Below are positions 26,453 to 36,366 of a stretch of 64,000 bases of DNA, piece by piece (the first letter of the stretch is position 1; every line of letters begins with the position of its first letter). Location of the stretch: contig NZ_CP034450.1 in assembly GCF_003952505.1 (NCBI RefSeq), positions 4,588,001 to 4,652,000 on the forward strand, given 5' to 3'. The notes beneath the pieces were generated by a model that was not told where the DNA came from, made no database searches, and was given only the letters and a program-made list of their open reading frames with translations. The stretch comes from Mesorhizobium sp. M4B.F.Ca.ET.058.02.1.1. GTDB taxonomy: Bacteria > Pseudomonadota > Alphaproteobacteria > Rhizobiales > Rhizobiaceae. The position numbers were made by a program, and so were the translations under genes.

Positions 26453-28162
26453 TTGCTTTTTGACTATATAATTGTAGGTGGTGGCTCATCCGGATGCGTT
26501 ATGGCGAACAGGTTGTCGGCCGATGGTAGTCACGTCCTGCTCGTCGAAGCTGGGCCTGACTTTCTCCCCAACGAAATTCCTGATGATATTCTAGATGGGA
26601 ACCCGACGCGCGCTTACTACAATCAACGATATCAGTGGCCGTCACTTACTGCAGCCGTTGCGCGAAATAGCGACAGACGTGTGCACTATGAGCAAGCTCG
26701 AGTCATAGGTGGAGGCTCCAGTATCAACGCTCAAGTCGCCAATCGGGGTGGACCCGCCGATTATGATGAGTGGGCCTCCACCGGGGCAACGGGTTGGGAT
26801 TGGGAAGGCGTCCTGCCATATTTCCGCCGACTCGAATGCGATCTGGACTTTCGCGATCACTTCCACGGCAACAGCGGGCCGTTGCCGATTAGCCGTGCCG
26901 ACAAAGGAGAGTGGTCAGGATTCGTGAACGCGGTGTCGACGGCTTTTGAAGATGAAAATATACCCTTCTGGCCTGACTTCAACGGTGAGTTCCGCGATGG
27001 CCACTCAGTTGTTCCACTAACAAACCTCAATCGTCGCCGAGTGTCAGCTGCGATGGCTTATTTGCCAGAGAGTGTCCGCGCTCGGACAAATCTTACAATT
27101 TTGGCAGAAACTACGGTCGTAAAACTAACTCTTTCAGGTCGCAAAATAACTGGCGTCGATACTGAGAGTAAGACCGGTCGTCGCCAATCCTATAGCGCAC
27201 CAACTGTGGTCCTATGTGCTGGCGCTATTCATTCGCCCGCAATACTGATGCGATCCGGTATTGGCCCGGCTAAACCCTTATCAGAGCTCGGCATTCAAGT
27301 CATCGCAGATATTAAAGGAGTCGGAAAAAACCTGCAGGAGCATGCCGGGGTCGCCATCTCGGCGTACTTGAAGCCAGAGGATCGGATGTTGCCGACCGCG
27401 ACCGGATATATCCAGATGCATGCTCGGTATTCATCCGGTCACGACGGTTGCCCGCCTACCGATATGGCCATCTCGGTTCTGGCGAAATCTGCCTGGCATC
27501 CCATTGGCAAACGCCTAGGGACGCTCAATTTCTGGGTTAATCGCGTCTATTCGACAGGAACTGTCTCGCTCAAGAGTTCCTCTCATTTCATTGAGCCAGA
27601 AGTGAACTTCGACATGTTGAGCGACCAGCGCGACGCGGAGCGATTGAAAAACGCGTTTCGATTCGTTGCAAGACTGATTAATCATAAGGCCTTGGCGAAT
27701 ACGGCGCTCGACCCTTTTCCTTCTACCTGGACTGGACGAGCAAAGCGGATCGGCAAGTACAACCGTCTGAACTACGGTCTCACATCCTTGCTCGCGGCCG
27801 TTATGGATAGTTCCTCGTCGCTTCGTCGAAGCCTGATCAGATTCGCTATCACTGATGGTCGCAGCATCTCAGACCTTCTAAATAACGACGAGCTTCTTGA
27901 TTACTTTGTACGACAAAACGTTTTTGGGAATTTTCATCCCACTTCAACTTGCAGAATGGGATCTGCTCATGATCCGAACAGTGTGACGGATCCGACAGGC
28001 CGCGTTCATGGACTATCCGGTTTAAGAATCGCCGATGCGTCGGTGATGCCATTCTGCCCGCGAGCAAATACGAACATCCCAACGATTATGGTCGCCGAGA
28101 AAATGTCTGACGCCATACTTCATGAACGCGGGGCAGCAATGAAGGTGTCGTTGGTCAAGTAG
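26453..28162 (+). CDS. GMC-family (choline-dehydrogenase-like) oxidoreductase, TTG start
   Basis: FAD enzyme of the glucose-methanol-choline family, 569 residues, expected to oxidise an alcohol to an aldehyde, as choline dehydrogenase does. It starts FDYIIVGGGSSGCVMANRLS (FAD motif), has the signature ARVIGGGSSINAQVANRGG near residue 85 and the second signature GAIHSPAILMRSGIGPA near 260. It ends with the active-site stretch NFHPTSTCRMG and ANTNIPTIMVAEK. I place the start at TTG 26453 because GGGGAGGAATCG precedes it with ideal spacing; an upstream TTG at 26426 has none. Neighbours are an FAD oxidase upstream and an M20 amidohydrolase downstream. Confidence 0.9.
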   Translation: MLFDYIIVGGGSSGCVMANRLSADGSHVLLVEAGPDFLPNEIPDDILDGNPTRAYYNQRYQWPSLTAAVARNSDRRVHYEQARVIGGGSSINAQVANRGGPADYDEWASTGATGWDWEGVLPYFRRLECDLDFRDHFHGNSGPLPISRADKGEWSGFVNAVSTAFEDENIPFWPDFNGEFRDGHSVVPLTNLNRRRVSAAMAYLPESVRARTNLTILAETTVVKLTLSGRKITGVDTESKTGRRQSYSAPTVVLCAGAIHSPAILMRSGIGPAKPLSELGIQVIADIKGVGKNLQEHAGVAISAYLKPEDRMLPTATGYIQMHARYSSGHDGCPPTDMAISVLAKSAWHPIGKRLGTLNFWVNRVYSTGTVSLKSSSHFIEPEVNFDMLSDQRDAERLKNAFRFVARLINHKALANTALDPFPSTWTGRAKRIGKYNRLNYGLTSLLAAVMDSSSSLRRSLIRFAITDGRSISDLLNNDELLDYFVRQNVFGNFHPTSTCRMGSAHDPNSVTDPTGRVHGLSGLRIADASVMPFCPRANTNIPTIMVAEKMSDAILHERGAAMKVSLVK

Positions 28163-28502
28163 AATTCTGCAAGCTCAAGCGGCCGCAGGCACACCGGTCA
28201 CTTCAGCTCGCTATCAATCTGGCTGGTTCGGAACTTGCCGAATAGCCGGGAACACCAGCTGACCGCCGATCATCTAGAAGTCTGTCGCCCACGTGAACGC
28301 GAGGAGTTTGCCTCATCTCGAAGCGAGATGGGGTCAATACACACAATGCATTTGACTGTAGGGGTTCAACCCTGGAAGTTTTCCAGCGATAGAGACGCGA
28401 CGCGGAACCGCGCATCTAGGATGCTGAGCCCCGCTGCGCAGATGTGGTTCAAGCCGGCAGACGCGAGGCGCGGGCTGCTCATTTTTGGTGCAGGAGACAA
28501 GA
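28163..28502. other. Promoter region of the M20 amidohydrolase gene
   Basis: About 340 bases without a gene. It holds the conserved element at 28314-28358 described separately, and AGGAG just before the next start codon. Confidence 0.55.
28314..28358 (+). promoter_or_regulatory. Conserved operator-like element, copy 1
   Basis: Palindrome CATCTCG-AAG-CGAGATG (28314-28330), 17 bases of mostly variable sequence including TCAATA, then GCATTTGACTG (about 28348-28358). The same layout with identical spacing recurs at 33222-33266, upstream of an M24 hydrolase gene. It lies about 145 bases before the M20 gene. A shared transcription factor site, with TTGACT as a possible -35 box, is inferred. Confidence 0.65.
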
Positions 28503-29672
28503 ATGCGCAGCATCGATGAATTCCGGGATATTCATGATGAGGCTATCGCTTGGCGCCGTCACCTCCACCAGAATCCGGAACTCGGATACAACGTGCACAA
28601 CACCGCCCGCTTCGTCGCCGAAAAGCTCGCTTCCTTTGGGATAAACCATGTCGAGACGGGCATAGCCGAGACCGGTGTGGTTGCGGTGATCCAAGGCGCC
28701 GGCGGGGACGGACCGACGATTGGCCTGCGCGCGGATATGGACGCCCTGCCGATCGTCGAGGCTACCGGCAAGCCTTGGACTTCCCAGATCGAAGGGAAGA
28801 TGCATGCCTGCGGTCATGACGGCCACACCGCCATGCTGCTGGGTGCTGCTAAGCATCTCTCCGCCACTCGGGACTTCAAGGGTTCGGTGGCGCTCATTTT
28901 CCAACCCGCCGAGGAAGACGGGCAGGGCGCCGGACGAATGGTGCAAGAAGGGTTGATGGACAGGTTCAATATCTCCCAAGTCTTCGGCATGCACAACATG
29001 CCAGGTATTGACGTTGGCAAATTCGGTATTCGCGACGGATCGATTATGGCGGCCCTCGACGAGTTTGACATCACTGTCACAGGCCGGGGCGGACACGCTG
29101 CAACGCCTCATTTTACTATAGATCCGGTGGTGGTCGGAGCACAGATCATCACGGCGCTCCAGACCTTGGTTTCCCGAAACCTCGATCCGACGGAAGCGCT
29201 CGTTGTGTCAGTGCCGAAATTCACCGGAAGTGAATCCTACCACATCATACCTGACTCCGTGACGCTGGGCGGAACGGTTAGGAGCCTATCGCCAGAATTG
29301 CGTGATTTTGCGGAAAAACAAATCAAGGTCTGCGCTGAAAATATCGCGGCAGCTTTCGGGGCTAAAGTGGAATTTCGGCACAGGCGTCTCGAGCCGCTGA
29401 CGTTCAACCACACAGAGGCGACCGAATTGGCCGCCGCAGCCGCGCGGGGTCTTGTGGGGCGAGAGGCAGTCAACGAACAGGTCAAGCCGGTGATGGTCTC
29501 GGAGGACTTCTCTTACATGTTGCAGGCGCGACCTGGCGCGTTCCTATTCCTTGGCAACGGACCTACCGCGGGCCTGCACAATCCAACCTACGACTTCGAC
29601 GACAATGCAATCCCTTACGGGATCGGCTACTGGGTCAACCTGGTGGAAGGCGGCTTGGCTAGCGCTGCATAG
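28503..29672 (+). CDS. M20-family amidohydrolase (HipO/DoeB2-like deacylase)
   Basis: Metal-dependent amidohydrolase of 389 residues, M20 family, which removes acyl groups from N-acyl amino acids. Metal-binding and catalytic stretches are visible: LRADMDALPI, MHACGHDGHTAMLLGAAKH, FQPAEEDGQGAGRM, and VSEDFSYML near the C terminus. AGGAG lies 7 bases before the ATG at 28503. Relatives include hippurate hydrolase and DoeB2, which deacetylates N2-acetyl-L-2,4-diaminobutyrate in ectoine breakdown. With DoeA-like hydrolases and Ehu-like transport nearby, a DoeB2-like role is the best inference. Its promoter shares a conserved element with the M24 gene at 33434, suggesting joint regulation. Confidence 0.88.
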   Translation: MRSIDEFRDIHDEAIAWRRHLHQNPELGYNVHNTARFVAEKLASFGINHVETGIAETGVVAVIQGAGGDGPTIGLRADMDALPIVEATGKPWTSQIEGKMHACGHDGHTAMLLGAAKHLSATRDFKGSVALIFQPAEEDGQGAGRMVQEGLMDRFNISQVFGMHNMPGIDVGKFGIRDGSIMAALDEFDITVTGRGGHAATPHFTIDPVVVGAQIITALQTLVSRNLDPTEALVVSVPKFTGSESYHIIPDSVTLGGTVRSLSPELRDFAEKQIKVCAENIAAAFGAKVEFRHRRLEPLTFNHTEATELAAAAARGLVGREAVNEQVKPVMVSEDFSYMLQARPGAFLFLGNGPTAGLHNPTYDFDDNAIPYGIGYWVNLVEGGLASAA

Positions 29673-30228
29673 TCTCTTAAACTCTGCCCGCGCGCACCTC
29701 AGATAGGCGCGCAGGGTTGCTAGCTAACTGGGCGCGCCATCGCGAGGCATGACAATCCAGCTCCGTCGTCAGACCGAGCAATCTCGGCGCCGTGCAAACT
29801 CAAGATAAGGAACTAGGCTGTTCCCTCCATCCACGCACTGGCCGAGCATGGCCGGCGTGCGACCCGAAACCGGGTTATGGCAAGCGGATGGCGTATACAT
29901 CTGGGACACCGAGCGTCTCACAAGCCTGGATAGGTTTGGCGGCCTTCACTGCGCTAAAATCCAATACGGTTGCACGAAATTGCCGATGCGATTGCGAGAC
30001 AAGCCCATGAGCTGCCGTTCGCCCACGTTATGCCAGCCAGAGCACAAATACCGTTGCCCTAGCTGAGGGCCGTTGAAACGAGGCCAGCGTTAAGCTGGCC
30101 TGTAGCAACGACGTCATAGCGGGCCGCGTGTGTGGGCATCTTATCCCCAATCGATGCGCGACCCGATGCAGCGCGTGCTGGTCGACCAGAGGCGCAGCTC
30201 AGTCGTCCAAGATTGCGCAGTCTAGTTT
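29673..30228. other. Convergent intergenic region
   Basis: Lies between the plus-strand M20 gene and the minus-strand dehydrogenase pseudogene; no gene supported. A hairpin AGGCCAGC-GTTAA-GCTGGCCT at 30081-30101 could terminate transcription from the minus strand, although only a short TCGTTT follows. A GC-rich imperfect inverted repeat near 29690-29720 may act after the M20 gene. Confidence 0.45.
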
Positions 30229-32723
30229 TCAGGCCTTGAGGAGCTCTTTCGCCACCAACTCCTCCACAGCACGCCACTCGCCCTTCACGCGGCTGCGTCC
30301 GGCGTCATAGAATGGCCGCAGAGAAGCTATGGCGGAATAGCGCTCCCCAGCGATCTCGATTTCGAATGACCCTCCGGACAGCCAATCAGCCGTCACCCCG
30401 GCTTCTGCCGTGAGATATCCCATGCCGATGCCACAGCCGACAGTGTGGCCAAATCCAGCCGATCGCAGGTATCCGACAAGGCTGCCGTTACGCCAGACAG
30501 GCTCGGTCCCGAACATCAACGATTTGGCATCTGGGGCAGCGAGCTGGACCAGCCGCCGGCGCAAGGGTTTGCCGCGCTGGGCCTCGAGTGCAGCGCGTCC
30601 GATGAAATCCTCGCGCTTATCCCAGGCAACCGTGAACCCCAGTCCCGATTCCAACGGGGTGTCCTCATCACCAACATCTGCACCCCAGTCACGGTAGCCC
30701 GCTTCCAGGCGCAGCGTGTTGAGAGCGACATATCCGGCGTGGCCTAGGCCGAGATCGGCACCGGCGGCCACCAGGGCGTCGTAAACCCCTAGTGTTTGTT
30801 CGGTCGGGATGTGAAGTTCCCAGCCCAACTCGCCGACAAAGGTCATCCGGAATGCGAGCGCGAGGCTATACCCGACCTCGATTTCACGAGCCGTTGCGAA
30901 GGGAAATGCCTCGTTAGAAAAATCCGCAGGACTGACGCGCTCCAGTAACTCACGCGATCGCGGACCCATCACGGAGAGGGTCGTATATCCGGATGATACG
31001 TCGGCAACCGAGACGTGGCCGGCTCCCTTGGCATGCAAGCGCAGCCAGGCGAGATCACGGGTGCGTTGGACCGCCGCTGTCACGACAAGAAATTCCTCGT
31101 CACTGATGCGTGCGATAGTGACGTCGGACTCCATACCGCCTCGCTCGTTCAGCCACGGCGTATAGACAACACGGCCAACGGCTACGTTCACGTCGTTCGT
31201 GGACAAGCACTGTAGCAGCGCAAGGGCATCCGAACCCTGCACCAGAAGGTGCGCGAAGGAGGTTTGGTCGAACAGAGTGACGCCGGAGCGGGTGGCGGCA
31301 TGCTCCGCGCCACTTCGCTCGAACCATTCGTCCTGGCCGAACGTTGCATGGCTTTCATTCGGCGATCCAGGCGCACCAAACCATTGAACGCGTTCCCACC
31401 CTGCGCTTTCGCCGAAATTCGCGCCGACGGCGGATAGGCGGTCGTGCAGGGGGGACACGCGGACGTTGCGTGCGGTCGTCGGCGACTTATGCGGCAAATG
31501 AAGCGACCAGAGGTTGCCGACCGCCTCCACCGTGCGGTCGTACAGATACCGCCTATTCCGCTGGAAGGGCATTGACCGCCGGACGTCCATCTCCCAGCAG
31601 TCTCCCGCTGGCAAACCTGTCGACATCCACTCTGCCATGACCTTGCCCGCCCCACCCGAGGACTCGATACCGCAGGAATTGAATCCAGAGGCGACATACA
31701 GACCTTGAATTTCAGGCGATGGCCCGAGGTGGAACCGGTTATCAGGCGTGAAGCTCTCAGGGCCGTTGAAATTCAGTTGGAGGCCGACATTTGCCAGGAC
31801 GGGCATGCGCTCGATGGCCGCAGAGAGATACGGTTCGATGTGGTCGAAATCTTCGGGCAACGAATCGAAGCTGAAATCCTGGGGATGCCGTTCATGCCCC
31901 AAGGTTTGCCATTGGCCTCGAAGAAACCTACGAGCAATTTCCCGGCGTCTGCCTTTGCATATACGCGCGCGTCCATATCGCGGATCGTCGGTAGGTCATG
32001 GGGTAGGTCGAGAATCGCCTCGGTGACAACATAGAAATGCTCGGCAGCCTGCAATGGCACCGACCAGTTAAGTTCAGCAGCTATATTCCGCGTCCATAGG
32101 CCGGTGCAGATGACCGCCCGTTCAGCTCGGACCGTTCCCTGACTAGTTTCCACGCCGACAAAACGGCCCTTCTCGACGAGGATGCGCGTGACGGGTGTCC
32201 GCTCAAGGATCGTTGCTCCACCCTGCCTCGCCCCAGTTGCGAAAGCACGGGCGGTATCGATAGCGTTGGTCATCCCGTCGGAAGCGATCCATGCCGCCCC
32301 CAGGACATCACTGACATCGAGCAATGGAACGCGGCGTCGGGCTTCCGCAGCGCTTATCATCTCCACGTCCAGGCCAAACGAGCGGCCCATCGAAGACCCG
32401 CGCTTAAGCTCTTCTAGGCGGTCCTGGGTCGCGGCGACAGTGATGGAGCCGGTTTGCCGAAAACCAGTTGCCTGACCGGTTAGATTTTCGAGGTCCCTGA
32501 ACAGATCCGCAGAGTATTGAGCGAGCTTTGCCATGGTCTCGTTGGCGCGGAGTTGCGTCACCAGGCCCGCAGCATGCCAGGTCGTGCCGCATGTCAGTTG
32601 GTCGCGCTCCAGAAGCAGAACGTCCCGGTGGCCGAGACGTGTCAGGTGATAGGCTATCGAGAGGCCGATTATGCCGCCTCCGATGACAACGTATTCGACA
32701 TGCGATGGTACTTTGCTGGCCAT
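30229..32723 (-). pseudogene. Dimethylglycine/sarcosine-dehydrogenase-like flavoprotein, frameshifted
   Basis: Would encode about 831 residues: an N-terminal FAD (DAO) domain, a central FAO_M region and a C-terminal tetrahydrofolate-binding GcvT domain. Such enzymes demethylate dimethylglycine or sarcosine and pass the carbon to tetrahydrofolate. The N terminus reads YVVIGGGIIGLSIAYHLTRL; TTWHAAGL carries the histidine that binds FAD covalently in the family. The frame breaks near 31881-31884: the minus strand has CCCC where a fifth C would restore MNGIPQDFSFDSLPEDFDH. The rest is intact to LRPFYDAGRSRVKGEW. An intact paralogue is at 57045. The start at 32723 is ATG (MASKVPSHVEY). A sequencing error in the C run cannot be excluded. 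Confidence 0.88.
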
Positions 32724-33433
32724 TTGAAACCTGTTGGAGCTTGGGCGAAAGCGCGGGCTAAGGCGGACTGGTCGTGGCCAATAAAATATTGTCAGATATG
32801 CTCTGATTTCCGCTGATCTGCATACCAGGAGTGCAGTATTTCTGCGCCGTGAGGCGGCCCAATGCAGCGTGACTCCAGCAGAATGCACCAGGGTAAATGT
32901 GGTGATGACTTGAAGGGCCGCCGTGCAACATAATCGGATGGTGACTCTGGAGCGGGAACGCGCCGAGATCGGCACCCAATCACGTGCCGACAGGGGTCGA
33001 GGGAACCGGCGCCCTTATAAATATCAGGACCTTGGGCAGTGGTTCCCAGCATAGCGGCTGCCCCGCGCCGCCTCGATTGTCGTAAGCGCCGGTGCCCAAG
33101 CCGAAGACAAAATCCATATGGGCACGATGGGTGCAGATGGCCCAGCGTCAGGTGACATGGGCGTCTTTAGTCGAAGCCAGCGGCATTCTTCAACGCGCAA
33201 TTTCTTGTCTGCAGGCCCCGGCATCTCGAAGCGAGATGATGCCAATATAAACACTGCATTTGACTGAGAATGCCTTGAGACAAATGCTCGCCTGAGCACC
33301 CGCAACACAAGCAAACTGGGACGTGCGAGAATGGGCATCAAGATTTCCGGGCGTCGCCTGCGGTCGTCCTGGGCCGCACGAGCTTGGGCGAACTCAAGAG
33401 CGCACATGCTCAATTTCGAGAAGGATCATATGC
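32724..33433. other. Divergent promoter region between flavoprotein and M24 genes
   Basis: About 710 bases with no supported gene. It holds the second copy of the conserved element (33222-33266). Near 32775-32800 there is an AT-rich zone with CTGACA on the minus strand, a possible promoter for the leftward gene. Confidence 0.45.
33222..33266 (+). promoter_or_regulatory. Conserved operator-like element, copy 2
   Basis: Palindrome CATCTCG-AAG-CGAGATG (33222-33238), 17 spacer bases containing CCAATA, then GCATTTGACTG (33256-33266). Same order and spacing as 28314-28358, while flanking DNA differs. Lies about 168 bases before the M24 hydrolase gene. Confidence 0.65.
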
Positions 33434-34612
33434 ATGAGCTACCAAAAACCTTTTCTGCGTGAGGAGTTCGACTGGCGCGTCCAGGACACGAAGAAGCGGA
33501 TGCAAAAAGCTGGTCTTGATCTCCTCATCTGCCAGGATCCAGCCAATATGTACTGGCTTACGGGCTACGACAGTTGGTCCTTCTACACGCCGCAGGCAGT
33601 GCTAGTCCATGTCAACGAGGATATGCCTCTTTGGTTCGGGCGCCCGATCGACGCAAAATCGGCTACCGTTACAACAAACTTGCCGGCCGAGAACATCTTC
33701 GGATTCGCGGAGACTTTGGTTCACCATCCGGAAAATCATCCTTTCGATGATTTGTGCGGGCTCATCAATTCCAAAGGGTGGGGTTCCGATCGCATCGGCG
33801 TCGAGCTCGACACTCACTACTACACCGCGCGGGCCCATCAGCACCTTGTTAGAGGCCTGCCTAATGCGAAGATCTCGGACAGTCGGGAACTTGTAAACTG
33901 GGCGAGGCTCGTCAAGTCAGAAGCCGAGCTCGTCTATATGCGAGAGGCGGGTCGTATCATTAGCAGAACTATGCGAGAGGCGATTGCGAAGCTCAAGCCG
34001 GGGGTTCGCGACTATGAGGTCGTAGGGGACATTTACCGCAATCAGATTTTGGGTGAGGGCAAGTTCGGCGACTACACTGGTCTGTGTCCCCTAATCCAGA
34101 TTGGTGAGGGGACGAGCACTTGCCACCTCACATGGACGGGCCAGGCGATCCCCGAGTCAGCGCTAGTGGTGATGGAGCTTGGCGCGGCACGTCGCCACTA
34201 TAACGCGCCCCTGACCCGCACAATTCACGTCGGACAGCCGCCACAAGAAATCTCGCGTCTGGCCTCCGTGATCGTTGAAGGCGGCGACCTCGCACTCGAA
34301 GCGGCCAAGCCGGGCGTGGCCGTCGAAGAGGTAGCCGCCGTATTCCAACGTACACTGAAACGGAATGGCTACAGCAAAGACAGCCGCGTCGGCTACTCAA
34401 TCGGTGTTGGCTACCCGCCGGACTGGGGCGAACGCACTATCAGCATCCGCGCGGGTGAAACAACGCTATTGCAGGAAGGAATGTGCTTCCACTTCCAATC
34501 CGGAGTGTGGCTCGACGATTTTGGCGCAGCGATCTCAGAACCTTTCGTGGTCACAGCGAAGGGCGGCCAGCGCTTCTGCGATGTGGAGCGCCGCTTGGTC
34601 GTTATCGACTGA
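33434..34612 (+). CDS. M24-family hydrolase, DoeA/EutD (ectoine hydrolase) or creatinase-like, paralogue A
   Basis: A 392-residue protein of the M24 'pita-bread' fold in the branch of ectoine hydrolase (DoeA/EutD) and creatinase, which open small amide or amidine rings rather than cut peptides. Diagnostic stretches are LLICQDPANMYWLTGYDSWS, GSDRIGVELDTHYYTARAH, NWARLVKSEAELVYMREAGR and YPPDWGERTISIRAGETTL. The metal-ligand pattern of aminopeptidases is not obvious. AAGGA sits about 9 bases before the ATG at 33434. It heads an array with an Ehu-like transporter, which supports a role in breaking down an imported ectoine-like solute. A very similar paralogue is at 54739 and a more distant one at 44773. 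Confidence 0.87.
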   Translation: MSYQKPFLREEFDWRVQDTKKRMQKAGLDLLICQDPANMYWLTGYDSWSFYTPQAVLVHVNEDMPLWFGRPIDAKSATVTTNLPAENIFGFAETLVHHPENHPFDDLCGLINSKGWGSDRIGVELDTHYYTARAHQHLVRGLPNAKISDSRELVNWARLVKSEAELVYMREAGRIISRTMREAIAKLKPGVRDYEVVGDIYRNQILGEGKFGDYTGLCPLIQIGEGTSTCHLTWTGQAIPESALVVMELGAARRHYNAPLTRTIHVGQPPQEISRLASVIVEGGDLALEAAKPGVAVEEVAAVFQRTLKRNGYSKDSRVGYSIGVGYPPDWGERTISIRAGETTLLQEGMCFHFQSGVWLDDFGAAISEPFVVTAKGGQRFCDVERRLVVID

Positions 34613-34796
34613 TTATTAGCCCATCAACTTTTCGAATAACGCCTTGGCGGGCCCGGACTATGCGGCAATCGCCCAACACCGGTTTGTTACTCAACGAAAT
34701 AGGAGATCAGCTTCTGCAAAAAAAGACGCTTCTACAAAGCTGGAAACGCCCATCCCGGGCTGCTGGATAATTCAACAAATAAGAAGGGAACGAGAA

Positions 34797-35642
34797 ATGA
34801 AGATCAGACTTTCATACATTGCGGCTGGCTTGGGCCTTGCCGTCGCGCTTGCCGCTTTTCAGGCCCACGCAGGAGAACTAACCGACCGTATCGCCAGCGG
34901 CAAGTCCATCCGCATCGGCTTCGCGAACGAAGAGCCGTTCGCCTTTCCGGACAGTAATGGTCACCCAGTAGGGTTTGTAAACGCGATTACTCTCGGCGTC
35001 CTTAAGCAGATGGGCTACGAAAACGTAGAGATCGTCGTAACAGATTGGGGCGGACTTATACCCGGACTGCAGTCTGGACGGTTTGATATGGCTACCGGGG
35101 GGCTCTACATCCTTAAATCAAGGTGCCAAAGCGTTACATTTTCCGAGCCTTTGGCGAAAGTGACCGACGCGCTTATCGTCAAAGCTGGCAATCCTAAAGG
35201 GCTGCACAATTATGCAGATATCGCAGCCAAGGGGGCGACTATGGTGACCGGCATAGGATATAGCAATATAGAGCAAGCGAAAAAGGCAGGAGTTCCGGAA
35301 GATCAAATCATGCAAGTGCCGGGACAGACAGAAATTCTTGCAGCGGTCGAGGCGGGACGAGCAGATGCCGGGGCATCGGGATACCTGTTGTCTCGATCTG
35401 TGGCTGGCAAATCGGGTGGAAAACTTGACGTAACCGACCCGGATGCAATGCCGGAATCAACTCAAAACTGGGTCAGCATAGCCTTCCGAGAGTCGGACAA
35501 GGACTTTGTGGAGAAGTTCAACGAGGCTCAGAAAAAATACATCGGTACGCCCGAGATGATGAAGGCTGTCGAGCCTTATGGCTACGACGCAAAGCTGCTA
35601 CCAAATGACAAGAGTGCGGAGTGGGTTTGCGCCAACCGCTGA
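34797..35642 (+). CDS. EhuB-like ABC transporter substrate-binding protein, paralogue 1
   Basis: Periplasmic solute-binding protein of the amino-acid/ectoine (family 3) type, 281 residues. A signal peptide (MKIRLSYIAAGLGLAVALAA, cleavage after AHA) is clear. The body begins SIRIGFANEEPFAFPDSNGH, followed by VTDWGGLIPGLQSGRFD and KSRCQSVTFSEPL, which parallel EhuB of the ectoine/hydroxyectoine transporter. The two cysteines in the body are not unusual. AAGGGA precedes the ATG at 34797. It is followed by a strong hairpin and then the EhuC-like permease, the standard order. The ligand is probably an ectoine-like or betaine-like compound (inference). Confidence 0.87.
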   Translation: MKIRLSYIAAGLGLAVALAAFQAHAGELTDRIASGKSIRIGFANEEPFAFPDSNGHPVGFVNAITLGVLKQMGYENVEIVVTDWGGLIPGLQSGRFDMATGGLYILKSRCQSVTFSEPLAKVTDALIVKAGNPKGLHNYADIAAKGATMVTGIGYSNIEQAKKAGVPEDQIMQVPGQTEILAAVEAGRADAGASGYLLSRSVAGKSGGKLDVTDPDAMPESTQNWVSIAFRESDKDFVEKFNEAQKKYIGTPEMMKAVEPYGYDAKLLPNDKSAEWVCANR

Positions 35643-35650
35643 CCCCGCCC

Positions 35651-35685
35651 AGACACGGCCGGAGGCTTGCCTCCCGGCCGTGTCT
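35651..35685 (+). terminator. Strong hairpin between binding-protein and permease genes
   Basis: AGACACGGCCGG and CCGGCCGTGTCT form a 12-bp perfect stem, extended by AGG/CCT inside. No T-run follows. Such hairpins usually act as partial terminators or mRNA stabilisers, so that the binding protein is made in excess over the permeases. Confidence 0.7.
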
Positions 35686-35700
35686 GACGCAGGATGGCGA

Positions 35701-36366
35701 ATGTCAATCTTGGAGTTTCTCCAAAACTATGGCCAGGCGCTCTTACAGGGGACCTTGGTCACATGCGCGCAATTCTTGCTTGCTACGCTGGTCGCTGTAG
35801 CTGCCGCCGGGGCCGCAGGCATCGGCAAACTGTCGAGCAAGTGGCCTATCCGGAGTGTAAGCGTTGTATACATAGAGATCTTCCGCGGAACGTCGCTGCT
35901 AGTGCAGCTATATTGGATTTTCTTCGTGTTGCCGCTGTTTGGTATAACGCTTCCGAACTTCACCGCCGGCTACATATCCGTCGGCCTCAATATCGGTGCC
36001 TATGGCGCCGAGATTGTGCGCGGCGCCATTGAGTCAGTTCCGCGCGGACAGTGGGAAGCGGGAACCGCGCTGTCGATGCCGCAGGGCGTGAGGATGCGCA
36101 GGATCATATTGCCGCAAGCGCTGGCGATCATGCTTCCGCCTTGGGGTAATCTCCTGATCGAGCTTCTCAAGGGAACCGCCCTGGTGTCCCTCATCTCGGT
36201 CGCCGATCTCATGTTCCAGACACGCCAGATCAACGCCTCGACCTATCTGTCGGCGCAGGCGTTTGGAACAGCTTTGATTATCTACTACATCCTTGCCAGG
36301 TTCCTCATAACCCCGATGATGCGCTGGGCGGAACGCTTGGTTGCCCGGAGGCTTGGAAGGGCATGA
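35701..36366 (+). CDS. ehuC: EhuC-like ABC permease, copy 1
   Basis: Inner-membrane permease of the His/Glu/Gln/ectoine family, 221 residues with about five membrane helices. The EAA-type cytoplasmic loop is seen in GQWEAGTALSMPQGVRMRRI, and other marks are EIFRGTSLLVQLYWIFFVLP and NLLIELLKGTALVSLISVAD. AGGA precedes the ATG at 35701. The 3' two thirds are about 98 % identical by eye to the copy at 41239, while the first 180 bases are clearly divergent: a mosaic pattern. The stop overlaps the truncated ehuD by four bases (ATGA). The gene itself looks intact, but its natural partner ehuD is broken, so it would need the EhuD made from 41901. Confidence 0.87.
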   Translation: MSILEFLQNYGQALLQGTLVTCAQFLLATLVAVAAAGAAGIGKLSSKWPIRSVSVVYIEIFRGTSLLVQLYWIFFVLPLFGITLPNFTAGYISVGLNIGAYGAEIVRGAIESVPRGQWEAGTALSMPQGVRMRRIILPQALAIMLPPWGNLLIELLKGTALVSLISVADLMFQTRQINASTYLSAQAFGTALIIYYILARFLITPMMRWAERLVARRLGRA

